Assembly (NCBI GenBank): GCA_003543235.1 | Contig: DPJA01000038.1 | Coordinates: forward strand, 442,233 to 506,232 | DNA: 64,000 bases | Direction: 5' to 3' | Source of the DNA: Lachnospiraceae bacterium | Lineage (GTDB): Bacteria; Bacillota; Clostridia; Lachnospirales; Anaerotignaceae | Part shown: one piece after another, positions 7,775-16,649 of the stretch | How the letters are laid out: each line of letters starts with the position of its first letter | How positions within the stretch are numbered: position 1 is the stretch's first letter | Position numbers and translations under genes: made by a program | The notes under the pieces: generated by a model | Databases searched by the model: none | The model's input: only the letters and a program-made list of their open reading frames with translations | Told to the model about the DNA's origin: nothing

Positions 7775-8545
7775 TTATTCCAAAAATGCCTCGGCTTTAA
7801 CACCAACATCAATCACTTCTTTGCCATCAGCATAAAACAAATTTCCATCCTCAGTTTTTGTGCTATAATCCTTTATATATGCAAGTTTTTCTCCCCCACA
7901 GTAAACCATATCACAAACATTGCTGTCAAGGGTTGTAGTTTTGCCTACATCAAACTTTACAAGGGTTAGGTCGCTTTTTGTGTAATAAACTGACATACCG
8001 TCAGTTGCTACAGCTATTTTTTCAATATTTTTTTCAATTTCACTTTTATATCCACCAGAAGAATAGTAAAAATCTTTACCCTTCATATACACAATGTCAT
8101 TTTTTAATCCAGTAAAGAAAGCCTCTGTAACATTTTCATCAATAACCGTATATTTGTCAACTTCGTTGTTTTTAAGGTTTACAAGGTATAACACACTAAC
8201 CTTGTTTCTAATGAGAATTGTTGTTTTGTCCGCAGAAAGCACTGCACTTTCCAAAATAAGCTGCCCCATGTCAAATTCAGACAATTTATTAAACTTTGAT
8301 GTATCCATAACTGGCTTTTTAGGCTTTTCATACTTAATCTGTTTAATTTCTCCACCAAAGTTAAAGGAATAAATTTTGCCGTCATTTTTAAATATAACAG
8401 GCTCTGCCGTAGCTGTTGAACTATTTGAGTTTACTTTAATAATACCAATTGAAGCTACCGCCGCCATAATTGCCACCAAACCTATAATCACCAAAACTGT
8501 TATGGCAATACTTTTTTTACTTAACTTCTTTTCTTCAAATTTCAT
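7775..8545 (-). CDS. Membrane-anchored protein of unknown function
   Basis: Protein of 256 residues: a short basic cytoplasmic start (EEKKLSKKS), one membrane segment at about 13-36, then an extracellular domain rich in short beta-strand segments (for example KIYSFNF, SVLYLVNL, DIVYMKGKDFYY, SVYYTKSDLTLVKF, KLAYIKDY, NLFYADGK). The repeated tyrosine-rich strand pattern suggests a small beta-propeller or WD40-like fold; this is inference. I do not recognise a named family. It ends 11 bp before tsaE and is likely the first gene of that operon, with AAAGG as its ribosome site. Confidence 0.75.
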   Translation of the reverse strand: MKFEEKKLSKKSIAITVLVIIGLVAIMAAVASIGIIKVNSNSSTATAEPVIFKNDGKIYSFNFGGEIKQIKYEKPKKPVMDTSKFNKLSEFDMGQLILESAVLSADKTTILIRNKVSVLYLVNLKNNEVDKYTVIDENVTEAFFTGLKNDIVYMKGKDFYYSSGGYKSEIEKNIEKIAVATDGMSVYYTKSDLTLVKFDVGKTTTLDSNVCDMVYCGGEKLAYIKDYSTKTEDGNLFYADGKEVIDVGVKAEAFLE

Positions 8546-8583
8546 AAGTTGTCGCCTTTCATAAAAACTAAATATCTACAAAA

Positions 8584-8607
8584 GGGTATCCCTGTTAAGA
8601 GATACCC
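8584..8607 (-). terminator. Terminator after the Lrp-like gene
   Basis: On the minus strand GGGTATC (8607-8601) pairs with GATACCC (8590-8584), followed by TTTTG. The T tract is short. It lies 18 bp past the regulator stop and separates it from the unknown-tsaE operon. Confidence 0.65.
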
Positions 8608-8624
8608 TAAGCATTACGTTATAA

Positions 8625-9110
8625 TCATGGAGAAATTTTCATTCTTCTGTCTGCCTTTTCTCCTCTTTCAATTACAATGCCATGGTCCTTGTAGTTTTTA
8701 AGTACAAAATGTGTTGCTGTACCTGTAACCGCATCTATTGTTGCAAGTTTGTCAGATACAAAGAAAGCAATTTCTTTAAGACTTTTCTCCTCCAACATAA
8801 CCGTAAGGTCAAAGCCACCACTCATAAGATAAACCGCCTTTACTTCTTCAAAGCGATAAATTCTTTCGGCAATTTTATCATATCCCTCGCCACGCTGTGG
8901 CGTTACCTTTACCTCTATAAGAGCAGTTACAAGTTCTCTGTCGGTATTGTCCCAGTTGATAAGCGTATTGTAACCGCATATAACTCTCTTTTCTTCCATA
9001 AACTTAATTTCTTTTGCCACGTCCTCTGGCTTTTCATTAATAAGCACGGCAATTTCTTGGGGTGTAAGTTTACTGTTTTTAGCAATTATCTGAAGTATTT
9101 TCCCTCTCAT
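8625..9110 (-). CDS. Lrp/AsnC-family transcriptional regulator
   Basis: DNA-binding regulator of 161 residues. The N terminus (about 1-55) is an AsnC-type helix-turn-helix with KLTPQEIAVLINEKPEDVAKEI and a wing ending CGYNTLINW; the C-terminal part (about 65-145) is a RAM/ACT-like effector domain with KAVYLMSGGFDLTVMLE. Members sense amino acids as dimers or octamers. ATG is preceded by GGAGGCATCTT. It lies 26 bp from the VanW gene and no amino-acid gene is adjacent, so its target is not evident here. Confidence 0.88.
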   Translation of the reverse strand: MRGKILQIIAKNSKLTPQEIAVLINEKPEDVAKEIKFMEEKRVICGYNTLINWDNTDRELVTALIEVKVTPQRGEGYDKIAERIYRFEEVKAVYLMSGGFDLTVMLEEKSLKEIAFFVSDKLATIDAVTGTATHFVLKNYKDHGIVIERGEKADRRMKISP

Positions 9111-9136
9111 AAGATGCCTCCTCCTTATTGAATATT

Positions 9137-10687
9137 TTATTGTGCTGCGTTGTCACTTCTGTCAAAAATGCTTTCCTGCTGAACAGGTTCAGTTTGTGGC
9201 TTTACTGTTTCTTCCTCAGCTGTATCAGCCTGTTGCGATGAATTGGTTTCCGTAGGTTTGGTGTTTATAGATGGTGTTGTCTTGACATCTGGTGAGGCCT
9301 TGGCTACCACTTTTGTGCCTACCGATACTTCGTCGGCTGTTGACTTATAGGTAGAATCTGAAAACCACTCTTTGCTTAAAAGTGTTCCATTTTCATAAAT
9401 CTTTTTATAGGTAGTAATTTTATGACCAACCTTACCTGTATGTGTAACAACTCTTTCTCCCGCTGGAAGGTTTGGGTCTTCTGTCACCTTTTCTGCAGGC
9501 TTAGCTATAGAGCCAACATATACGTGTTCAAGTTCCACTGTTCTGCCTGCATCATGCTCCTCATGCCCAAAAATATTTGTAACTAGCTTTCCATTTGCAA
9601 TATATGCCTCTATATATATAGGAAAATCTGTGGAATTTTTAAATTTTAAATCAGTATAACTTCCAGCTACAGCTGCATCCTGTCCCAGTGGCACATATGA
9701 AACTGCAAGTGAATGATTTCTTCTTTCAACAACATCCAGCTCTGCCTTAATAACAGCGTTGTAAAGTGTAGAAGTTATCTGACAAACTCCACCTGCAAGA
9801 CCGTCTTCAATCTTTCCATTTACAATAATTGCCGCATCTCTATAGCCATTTTCGTAAGTTTGCTCACCAAGGGCTTCATTCATGGAGAATACATCGCCCG
9901 ATTTAACAACCGTGCCTGTTATATGCTGGCATCCAACACGAAGATTAATGTTACGACCAAGACTATCACTGCCTGTATATTTTGTATAAAAAGTTCCTAT
10001 AAGGTCAGTAGCTTTTTGGTTAGCTTCTTTTTTTATTTTCGGTTGTGTAACCTCGCCAGATACAGTAACCTCGCCACCTTTTGCCTCATCAAGCAATGCA
10101 ACTATGTCTGTTTTTGTTTTAGCCACATCCATTGTGTAACCACTAGACTCATCGGTAATTGTAAACTTTCCATTTTCTCGCTTTAACTGGCTGTCTTTTG
10201 CCTTAACTGTAACAGCTTGATTAATTTCTTCCAAAATTGCATCCAGTTTTGAATCATCATACACAAATTTTGCATCAATATTCATTCCGTTTTTTTCAAG
10301 TTCTTTATATACTGAATATCTATTGTTAGAGTCACCATTTCTGGCTATTTGATACGCTGTAAACACAGCATCTTCGACATCATAATGGGCATCTATATCA
10401 GCATATTTAACGCTTTTAGATACCTCTCCATGGTTTACTAATATCTCGTTTGCAGTAAGTGGATTGTTAAGGCTTTCTTGCAATGTACTTATGGCTTCGT
10501 CAGTAGAAAGACCTCCAACCTGCTGACCATTAACTGTAATTCCACCATAAATAGTTTCCACAGCCAAAAGCTCTTGAATTCTTTTTTTATCTTGGAAATC
10601 AGCATATTTTGTGCACCCAAAAACGCCTGTGGCTATGGTAACAACAGTGATTATTACTAGTACAATCCTTTTTTTCATACCACCCAT
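9137..10687 (-). CDS. VanW-family surface protein
   Basis: Exported protein of 516 residues. An N-terminal hydrophobic segment (about 5-24) ends in VFGC, so it may be a lipoprotein or a membrane-anchored protein. Two YoaR-like putative peptidoglycan-binding repeats (about 45-220) precede a VanW domain (about 235-370) with SGDVFSMNEALG and GGVCQITSTLYNAV, then a G5-like region with GKVGHKITTYKKIY and a disordered Thr/Pro/Gln-rich tail. VanW domains are widespread in clostridia and their function is unknown; this gene is not near a vancomycin-resistance cluster. ATG at 10687 has GAGG seven bases upstream. Confidence 0.87.
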   Translation of the reverse strand: MGGMKKRIVLVIITVVTIATGVFGCTKYADFQDKKRIQELLAVETIYGGITVNGQQVGGLSTDEAISTLQESLNNPLTANEILVNHGEVSKSVKYADIDAHYDVEDAVFTAYQIARNGDSNNRYSVYKELEKNGMNIDAKFVYDDSKLDAILEEINQAVTVKAKDSQLKRENGKFTITDESSGYTMDVAKTKTDIVALLDEAKGGEVTVSGEVTQPKIKKEANQKATDLIGTFYTKYTGSDSLGRNINLRVGCQHITGTVVKSGDVFSMNEALGEQTYENGYRDAAIIVNGKIEDGLAGGVCQITSTLYNAVIKAELDVVERRNHSLAVSYVPLGQDAAVAGSYTDLKFKNSTDFPIYIEAYIANGKLVTNIFGHEEHDAGRTVELEHVYVGSIAKPAEKVTEDPNLPAGERVVTHTGKVGHKITTYKKIYENGTLLSKEWFSDSTYKSTADEVSVGTKVVAKASPDVKTTPSINTKPTETNSSQQADTAEEETVKPQTEPVQQESIFDRSDNAAQ

Positions 10688-10727
10688 ATACTATCCTCAT
10701 CTCGCAATATTTTATTTCCTAAAAATG

Positions 10728-10756
10728 ATTATATATAAAAGTGGAATGTTTTACAA
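10728..10756 (-). promoter_or_regulatory. Sigma-A promoter of the VanW gene
   Basis: On the minus strand TTGTAA (10751-10756), a 17-bp spacer and TATAAT (10728-10733), 40 bp before the start codon. It probably also drives the downstream Lrp-like gene. Confidence 0.7.
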
Positions 10757-10852
10757 CCCAAAACATGAAATATCATCCAAAAGTAACAATAAAAAATTTG
10801 ATACCTAGTTTACATTGCTGTTATATGACATTGATGCTGTAATTATACTTAT

Positions 10853-11710
10853 TTAATTTCTAGCATTTATTTTCAGTGACGCCAACTTTAAAAATAAAGC
10901 ACTTAGCAGTATATCACTTACCATATTTACAATCCACATATCCACTGGCAACTTTAACCCTTTTCCATACCAGTTAGTCATGGTTATTCCATCAAAAAGA
11001 TTTGTTCCTAGCTGTGCATCAATAACGGAAAAAAATCCAGCTCCAGGGTTTAAAAAGAAAAATCCGTAAATTGCTGGCAAGCTTATATAATTATTCATTT
11101 GCTTATAGCCGTGTAAATAGATATTTACATATAACAAATATCCAACCAAAGTTCCCACCACAAGTATACCTATAATAAGGCACACTATTACCATAGAAAT
11201 CATAGTTCTTTTATAAATGGTGGAAAATAAAAGCCCCATGGAACCCACCATACAAGCTGTTACAAGCATAAACATTGTCATACCAAAAAGATAAAATATG
11301 GATACACCGCCAAAGTAAAATAAAACGGCATATACCGGCATTGCCGCAACTATCATAAGCAAAATCAAACCTATGCTTGATAAAAGCTTGCCAAATATAA
11401 TAGAAAACGGTGACATTCTTGTAATAACCAATAAATCCAGTGTCTGTCGTTCCCGCTCTCCGCTTATACTACCCGCTGTAAGGGCAGGAGCAGTTATAAG
11501 TATAAAACCTAACTGCAAGCCCGAAAGCAGTGCATATAAATAAATTACACTTTGTGGGTCAAATCCTGAATACATAGAACCATCTATTGCGGTTTTTATA
11601 AACACTATTGTAAAAAAGACAATAACCCCAACATATGCTGATATAGCCCCAAATATTTTCCAAGTTCTTAAAGAGGTTTGAACCTCTCTCCTTAATATCG
11701 GATTAAGCAT
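10853..11710 (-). CDS. ABC-2 type transporter permease
   Basis: Membrane protein of 285 residues with about six hydrophobic segments (first near 20-45) and the ISGERERQTLDLLVITRMSPF loop after the second segment, a hallmark of GldF/NatB-like ABC-2 permeases. ATG at 11710 is chosen because AGGAGGTG lies just upstream; the start overlaps the end of the ATPase gene by 8 bp, so the two are coupled. Together with the ATPase and the 849-residue protein it forms one complex. The substrate is unknown. Confidence 0.88.
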   Translation of the reverse strand: MLNPILRREVQTSLRTWKIFGAISAYVGVIVFFTIVFIKTAIDGSMYSGFDPQSVIYLYALLSGLQLGFILITAPALTAGSISGERERQTLDLLVITRMSPFSIIFGKLLSSIGLILLMIVAAMPVYAVLFYFGGVSIFYLFGMTMFMLVTACMVGSMGLLFSTIYKRTMISMVIVCLIIGILVVGTLVGYLLYVNIYLHGYKQMNNYISLPAIYGFFFLNPGAGFFSVIDAQLGTNLFDGITMTNWYGKGLKLPVDMWIVNMVSDILLSALFLKLASLKINARN

Positions 11711-12635
11711 CTTTCTTTTCACCTCCTGTAATCTGCATAAATATCTCTTCCAAATCTCCAGCCTTTTCTTTAAAAGCCAGCACAGGTATTTCAGCCTTAA
11801 CAATTTCTGTTAAAAGGTTTGCAACCTCACTATCCTCTCCGTCAAAAGATATTTCTACATTGTCCTCATTTTCAATTATATTAGAAATATTAGGTCTTTC
11901 TTTCAGTAAATTAAGCAAAGCTTCCATGCCACTAAGTGGGCTTATGGAAATAATACGCTTTTTGCTTAACATACGCATAATTTGCAAAACACTTCCCTTT
12001 GCACGCATTACACCATTATCTATAATACCTATTTCAGTACAAATTTCCGCAAGCTCTGGCAGAATATGTGAGCTTATTATAATGGTTTTACCCATATGGC
12101 TAAGGTGTTTCAAAGCTTCTTTCATTTCCACCCTTGCCCTTGGGTCAAGACCACTAGCTGGTTCATCTAATATCAATATTTCAGGGTCATGTATAAGGCT
12201 TCTGGCAAGGCACAGCTTTTGCTTCATTCCTCTTGAAAGAGAATCAACATAAATGTCTTTCTTTTCTGTTAAATTAACAATTCCCAAAAGGTTGTCAATT
12301 AATTCTTTTCGCTCGCTAAGAGGAATGTAGTATGCACTTGCATAAAAATCCATGTATTCACTAACTTTAAGATTGTCATATACACCAAAAAAATCAGGCA
12401 TATAACCAATTTTTTCTCTTAGCAATGCTGAATTTTTTGTGATGTCCTCTCCATCAATTGTTATATTCCCTTTTGTTGCACGCAGTAAGCCTGCCATAAT
12501 TTTCATAGTTGTGGTTTTGCCAGCACCATTTGGGCCAACAAATCCAAAAATACTTCCTTTTTCTATCTTAAAAGATAAATCGTTAACCGCCATAACTTTT
12601 CCATAACTTTTAACAAGATTATTTACTTCAAGCAT
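11703..12635 (-). CDS. ABC transporter ATP-binding protein
   Basis: Cytoplasmic ATPase of 310 residues. Walker A GPNGAGKTT at 34-42, signature LSRGMKQ near 134-140, Walker B ILILDEP near 153-159 and the switch His in ISSHILPEL. The C-terminal extension (about 220-310) with the final LEEIFMQITGG is typical of NatA/GldA-like ABC-2 ATPases. It overlaps the upstream gene by 8 bp and the downstream permease by 8 bp, a tightly coupled three-gene operon. Confidence 0.94.
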   Translation of the reverse strand: MLEVNNLVKSYGKVMAVNDLSFKIEKGSIFGFVGPNGAGKTTTMKIMAGLLRATKGNITIDGEDITKNSALLREKIGYMPDFFGVYDNLKVSEYMDFYASAYYIPLSERKELIDNLLGIVNLTEKKDIYVDSLSRGMKQKLCLARSLIHDPEILILDEPASGLDPRARVEMKEALKHLSHMGKTIIISSHILPELAEICTEIGIIDNGVMRAKGSVLQIMRMLSKKRIISISPLSGMEALLNLLKERPNISNIIENEDNVEISFDGEDSEVANLLTEIVKAEIPVLAFKEKAGDLEEIFMQITGGEKKDA

Positions 12636-15177
12636 TCTTGTTTCCTCCCTTCAGCCTTATTTGTGGAACTTGCATTTCTGTTTCGTTCTCTGAATATGCA
12701 CGAACAGTAATTTTTCCCTGACTGTCGACATAGCTTTGCAAATCTGTAACTTCCTCTTCTGTAAGCTTCTCCCACTCCCCTGTTGTCACATTAAGTATCT
12801 CAGGCGGGTTAGTTATTTCAGATGTTCTATTCCATTTAATTTGAAACAATTCAATATTAATTTTTTGTGGAAGTATAAACTCACAATAAATATCTCCTGA
12901 CATATATTTATAGATATAGTTGGAATCTCCTTCAACTGTACTTCCATTTTCATCAACAATATTACTTGGGCTAATAACGCCATATGGTAATTCAAACTCG
13001 CCGCCGTTTTCCAAATTCAGTTCAGCATCCATAGCAAAAATGTTTTCTGTCATTTCGTTCATTTTCTTTCCATTAATATATTTATTTCCCGTAATAAGTG
13101 GTTGTTTGTTAAAAGCATATACCTTCACACAAATAGGTTCATTCAAATTATTCATTGTTGATAATTTAGTGTCTTGAATATTCCTAAGATAAGTTGCCCT
13201 TCCATATTTTATAAAATAATTCGCACTATCTTTTCCAAATTTGTAGTAACCATCTTCAACTCCGAATAATTCGCCAATTTCACCATATCTATCGCCATTG
13301 TTGCCCTTTTGTAAATCAATTGGCTCAATTTTATAATCAATATCTATTGTTTCGCCAGACATACAGCTATCAATTTTAGTATACATCGACCCAACATTAA
13401 CCACTATATCTTCAAAATCAAAATTAGTGTTATTTGTAATAGTTCCAACAATTTTTTCCCCACTCAGCCCTATATTTGCCTCAAGTGCACCACCCATATC
13501 AATGGATTTTTCTGTAGCAAAGGTATTTAAATCCCAGCTTGCCTTGCCGTAATATGTTGCTTCTGACGCTTTCTCTGTGTTTATTTTCAATGCACAAACT
13601 TCCCCGTCACCATATATATATCTGTAATTCATTTGGCTTGTATTTATATAGAATTCTTCATCGGCACTAAATTTAAGCGAACCTTTTTCACCACTTCTCA
13701 AACCACCATAAATTTTTGCCTGTGCAGAACTTTCGCCATTTTTAACATCAACTTGTGATACAATATTAATGATACTGTTTCTGTAATAACTGTTAGCACC
13801 CATAAAATAAATAACAATAGTAACAGCCATAGCAGAAATAGGAATAATCACCCATCCTCGTTCCCTTTTATCTTTCTTTTTAAGCACAAGGTAAAGCACT
13901 GGTCCAATAAAAATAACATAGCCTACAATAATTATAAAAATAATATTCATCATCGAGCCTTTTTCTGGCATCATTCGCCCTGCCATGTCACTTGCAGGAT
14001 TATATTTATAATCTTCCTTATAGCTATGTTTAAAAATACTAGCATTCTGTTTTTCATAAATTGTTCTAAGCAATACCTCCATGTTTCCAACATCCGCTAC
14101 AGGTGATTTGCCCAAATCAAAGTTATGTAAAATAACCATGCCGTTGCCAACCTTCGCACTTGATGTAATAATCTTTCCATCTTCTTGCAACAATGAAGTT
14201 GAATTTTCCATCTTCACATCTGAAATAGTCAAGCCGCTTAAATTTGATAAATCCTTAGCTAATATACCACCTATGTTTTTAAGACCAACCTGGCTTACTG
14301 CATCACTTACAGTAAAAGTTGTTATATCCTTTAAACCAGACAAAACCTTTTTTGCATTTGCACCTGTGCCAAGAATAAGCATTCCACCCTCGTCAACCCA
14401 TTTTGCAATTGCATTTTTCTGTTCTTGTGAAAGGCTATCTGTATTGAAGTCATTAATAATAAGCACCCTAAAATTGTTAAGCACCAAGCTGTCATTAGGA
14501 AAAGTTTTACTATCCAAATAAACAGTGTCGAAATAATCAACTCCGTCATAATAATCCGTTTGCTGATTATAAAAATTATCGTTTTCTTTAATATAAGCCA
14601 ACTCATCAGGGCTATCACTTAAAACACCTGTCCACACGCTGGAAGAATCTTTAGGTATTACATTAAAATTCTTAACGCAAATATCCTTACCATTTTCATC
14701 CACAAGTTTAGCAGTAAAATATGTTCTTAAAGATGTAACCTCTGCTGTCATTTCTACTTCTTTTGTAGAATTTTTAGCAAGTTCAAGGGGTACGTAAAAA
14801 ATTGCATACTGCCTTGACTGACCTTCGTCGCTTTCAAAAAGATACACCTTCATTTGCAGCTCACCTTTAAAGTCGTTACCGTTATTAGTAACAACAAACT
14901 TAAAAGGCGTCTTTTCCCCCACTATATATTTATTGTCAAAACCAATAGTTGCACTAATTTGGAACTGACCGTCATCAATTTCCTCGGGCAATATACTTTC
15001 ATAAGATTGTCCCTCTAGTTCATTGTCAATTGCAGCAGCAGGCCGTGGCATAGTTGCACCATAGGCAATAGTGCTAATAACTGGTGCAACTATACTTAAA
15101 ATCATAACCAATGCAATAACTATTGCAAGTGCTACTGCTCCATATCTTTTTGTGTTGCTTTTATTTTTACCTTTCAT
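12628..15177 (-). CDS. GldG-like auxiliary membrane protein of the ABC-2 module
   Basis: Protein of 849 residues. A membrane segment at about 13-40 is followed by an Ig-like region, then a GATase1-like segment (near 218-260) with RVLIINDF and KWVDEGGMLILGTG, resembling the ABC-auxiliary domain of GldG/IFT52-like proteins. A pair of membrane helices lies near 412-462 with a short Lys/Arg-rich cytoplasmic loop between them, and a large extracellular beta-rich C-terminal half follows. Its overlap with the ATPase gene shows that it belongs to the transporter. GldG homologues act in gliding or surface functions in Bacteroidetes; the clostridial role is unknown. ATG is preceded by AAAGGAGG. Confidence 0.75.
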   Translation of the reverse strand: MKGKNKSNTKRYGAVALAIVIALVMILSIVAPVISTIAYGATMPRPAAAIDNELEGQSYESILPEEIDDGQFQISATIGFDNKYIVGEKTPFKFVVTNNGNDFKGELQMKVYLFESDEGQSRQYAIFYVPLELAKNSTKEVEMTAEVTSLRTYFTAKLVDENGKDICVKNFNVIPKDSSSVWTGVLSDSPDELAYIKENDNFYNQQTDYYDGVDYFDTVYLDSKTFPNDSLVLNNFRVLIINDFNTDSLSQEQKNAIAKWVDEGGMLILGTGANAKKVLSGLKDITTFTVSDAVSQVGLKNIGGILAKDLSNLSGLTISDVKMENSTSLLQEDGKIITSSAKVGNGMVILHNFDLGKSPVADVGNMEVLLRTIYEKQNASIFKHSYKEDYKYNPASDMAGRMMPEKGSMMNIIFIIIVGYVIFIGPVLYLVLKKKDKRERGWVIIPISAMAVTIVIYFMGANSYYRNSIINIVSQVDVKNGESSAQAKIYGGLRSGEKGSLKFSADEEFYINTSQMNYRYIYGDGEVCALKINTEKASEATYYGKASWDLNTFATEKSIDMGGALEANIGLSGEKIVGTITNNTNFDFEDIVVNVGSMYTKIDSCMSGETIDIDYKIEPIDLQKGNNGDRYGEIGELFGVEDGYYKFGKDSANYFIKYGRATYLRNIQDTKLSTMNNLNEPICVKVYAFNKQPLITGNKYINGKKMNEMTENIFAMDAELNLENGGEFELPYGVISPSNIVDENGSTVEGDSNYIYKYMSGDIYCEFILPQKINIELFQIKWNRTSEITNPPEILNVTTGEWEKLTEEEVTDLQSYVDSQGKITVRAYSENETEMQVPQIRLKGGNKNA

Positions 15178-15209
15178 ATCTTTCCTCCTTTATACTGTTA
15201 TACCTAGCT

Positions 15210-15215
15210 ATTATA
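15210..15215 (-). promoter_or_regulatory. Predicted -10 box of the ABC-2 module
   Basis: TATAAT on the minus strand, 33 bp before the 849-residue gene and preceded by TGT as an extended -10. No good -35 is seen 16-18 bp upstream, which an extended -10 can tolerate. Confidence 0.45.
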
Positions 15216-15302
15216 ACATATTTTTTGTTGCTAATTTCATAAAATTGTATTAAAATTGCATTGTGTTATTTTTAAGAATAACCTGTAAAGGAGATTTATA
15301 CC

Positions 15303-16649
15303 GTGAATATTGGATTATTTACAGATACATATTTTCCACAAATAAACGGTGTAGGCACTTCAACCTATACCCTTGCAAAAGAGCTTAGAAGCCTTGGTCA
15401 CAATGTTTATATTTTCACTCCTACTGACCCTAAAAATGTCCTTGAAAATGAACAAGGCGTAATACGTATGCCTAGTATGCCCTGCATATTTATACATCAA
15501 TATCGTTTTGGTGTTGTTTATTCTCCTAAGACTCTTAAAAAAATTGCAAAGCTTCATTTGGATATTATTCATACTCAAACAGAATTTTCCCTTGGCATAT
15601 TTGGAAAAACCCTTTCAAAGGCATTTGGCATACCAATGGTACATACCTACCATACAATGTATGAAGATTATGTGCACTACATTGTAAATGGAGCATTAAT
15701 TACAAAATCCATGTCGCATTCCTTTAGCCGTATATTTTGCAACTTTGCTAGAGAATGTATAGCACCCACTGCAAAGGTTAAAGATTCTCTTTTGCAATAT
15801 GGTGTAACAAAACCTATACATATAATACCAACTGGTATAAATATTGATAAATTCCGTAAAACGAACTATCCTATGGCGGATACTCTAAAACTACGCAGTT
15901 CCTTTGGTCTTAACCAAAACCATAAGGTTATTCTTGTTTTAGGGCGTATCGCAAAGGAAAAAAGCATTGATGTAATAGTTAATTCTATGCCCGAAATTTT
16001 TCAAAACGAGCCTGATGCACGTCTTTTGATTGTAGGTGACGGGCCTGGGCGAGCTGCACTGGAAAAACAGGTTAACAGCCTTGAAATAACTAACAGAGTT
16101 GTTTTCGCTGGTGCGAAGCCGTGGAACGAAATTGGAAAATATTATCAGCTTGGCGATATATTTGTAAGTGCATCTATTTCTGAAACACAAGGCCTTACAT
16201 TTGTAGAGGCAATGGCTGCCGGGCTGCCCATTGTAGCCAAAAAGGATGAATCTATTGAAGGTGTTATTAAAAATGATGAAACAGGTATTGTTTTTGAAAC
16301 TGACGATACCCTTGCCATCAAAATACTTGACATACTTAAAGACAATAAAAAACGGAATTATCTTGCAAAAAATGGTGCTGTTTTTGCTGAAAATATTTCA
16401 GCTGAGGTCTTTGGCAAAAGTGTTGAAACGGTTTACAAAAATGTGCTTGAAACATACGAAGGCTCGGCTATGCAACTGCATCTTTCCCATCATGGTATAC
16501 AGGGAATTTACAGACGTGCAGAGTGTAGTCTTATAAAAATAAAACGCAAAAATCGCAAACTAAAACACATAGCTTTAAAACCTGCTAAAGCAGTTATAAA
16601 ATATATTGAAGACAAAAATGAAAACGGAGGTACTCACAATGATTTCTGA
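15303..16649 (+). CDS. GT4 glycosyltransferase (diacylglycerol glucosyltransferase-like)
   Basis: Retaining GT-B glycosyltransferase of 448 residues. The N terminus NIGLFTDTYFPQINGVGTST has the early Gly-rich acceptor loop typical of family-4 enzymes that glycosylate lipids. HTYHTMYEDY lies near 118-127, and the donor-site motif SETQGLTFVEAMAAG near 293-307. The closest known type is glucosyl-diacylglycerol synthase, making membrane glycolipids or lipoteichoic acid anchors; substrate is inferred only. The basic C-terminal tail (KIKRKNRKLKH) could bind anionic membrane. GTG start with AAAGGAG nine bases upstream. Its end overlaps the next gene by 11 bp. Confidence 0.88.
   Translation: MNIGLFTDTYFPQINGVGTSTYTLAKELRSLGHNVYIFTPTDPKNVLENEQGVIRMPSMPCIFIHQYRFGVVYSPKTLKKIAKLHLDIIHTQTEFSLGIFGKTLSKAFGIPMVHTYHTMYEDYVHYIVNGALITKSMSHSFSRIFCNFARECIAPTAKVKDSLLQYGVTKPIHIIPTGINIDKFRKTNYPMADTLKLRSSFGLNQNHKVILVLGRIAKEKSIDVIVNSMPEIFQNEPDARLLIVGDGPGRAALEKQVNSLEITNRVVFAGAKPWNEIGKYYQLGDIFVSASISETQGLTFVEAMAAGLPIVAKKDESIEGVIKNDETGIVFETDDTLAIKILDILKDNKKRNYLAKNGAVFAENISAEVFGKSVETVYKNVLETYEGSAMQLHLSHHGIQGIYRRAECSLIKIKRKNRKLKHIALKPAKAVIKYIEDKNENGGTHNDF

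Noticed and set aside
9137..10687. Vancomycin resistance suggested by VanW
   Set aside because: VanW domains are common outside resistance clusters; no vanH, vanA/B/C or vanX gene is near.
10478..10808. Overlapping plus-strand frames upstream of and within the VanW gene
   Set aside because: Antisense to the signal-peptide region, without ribosome sites or recognisable domains.
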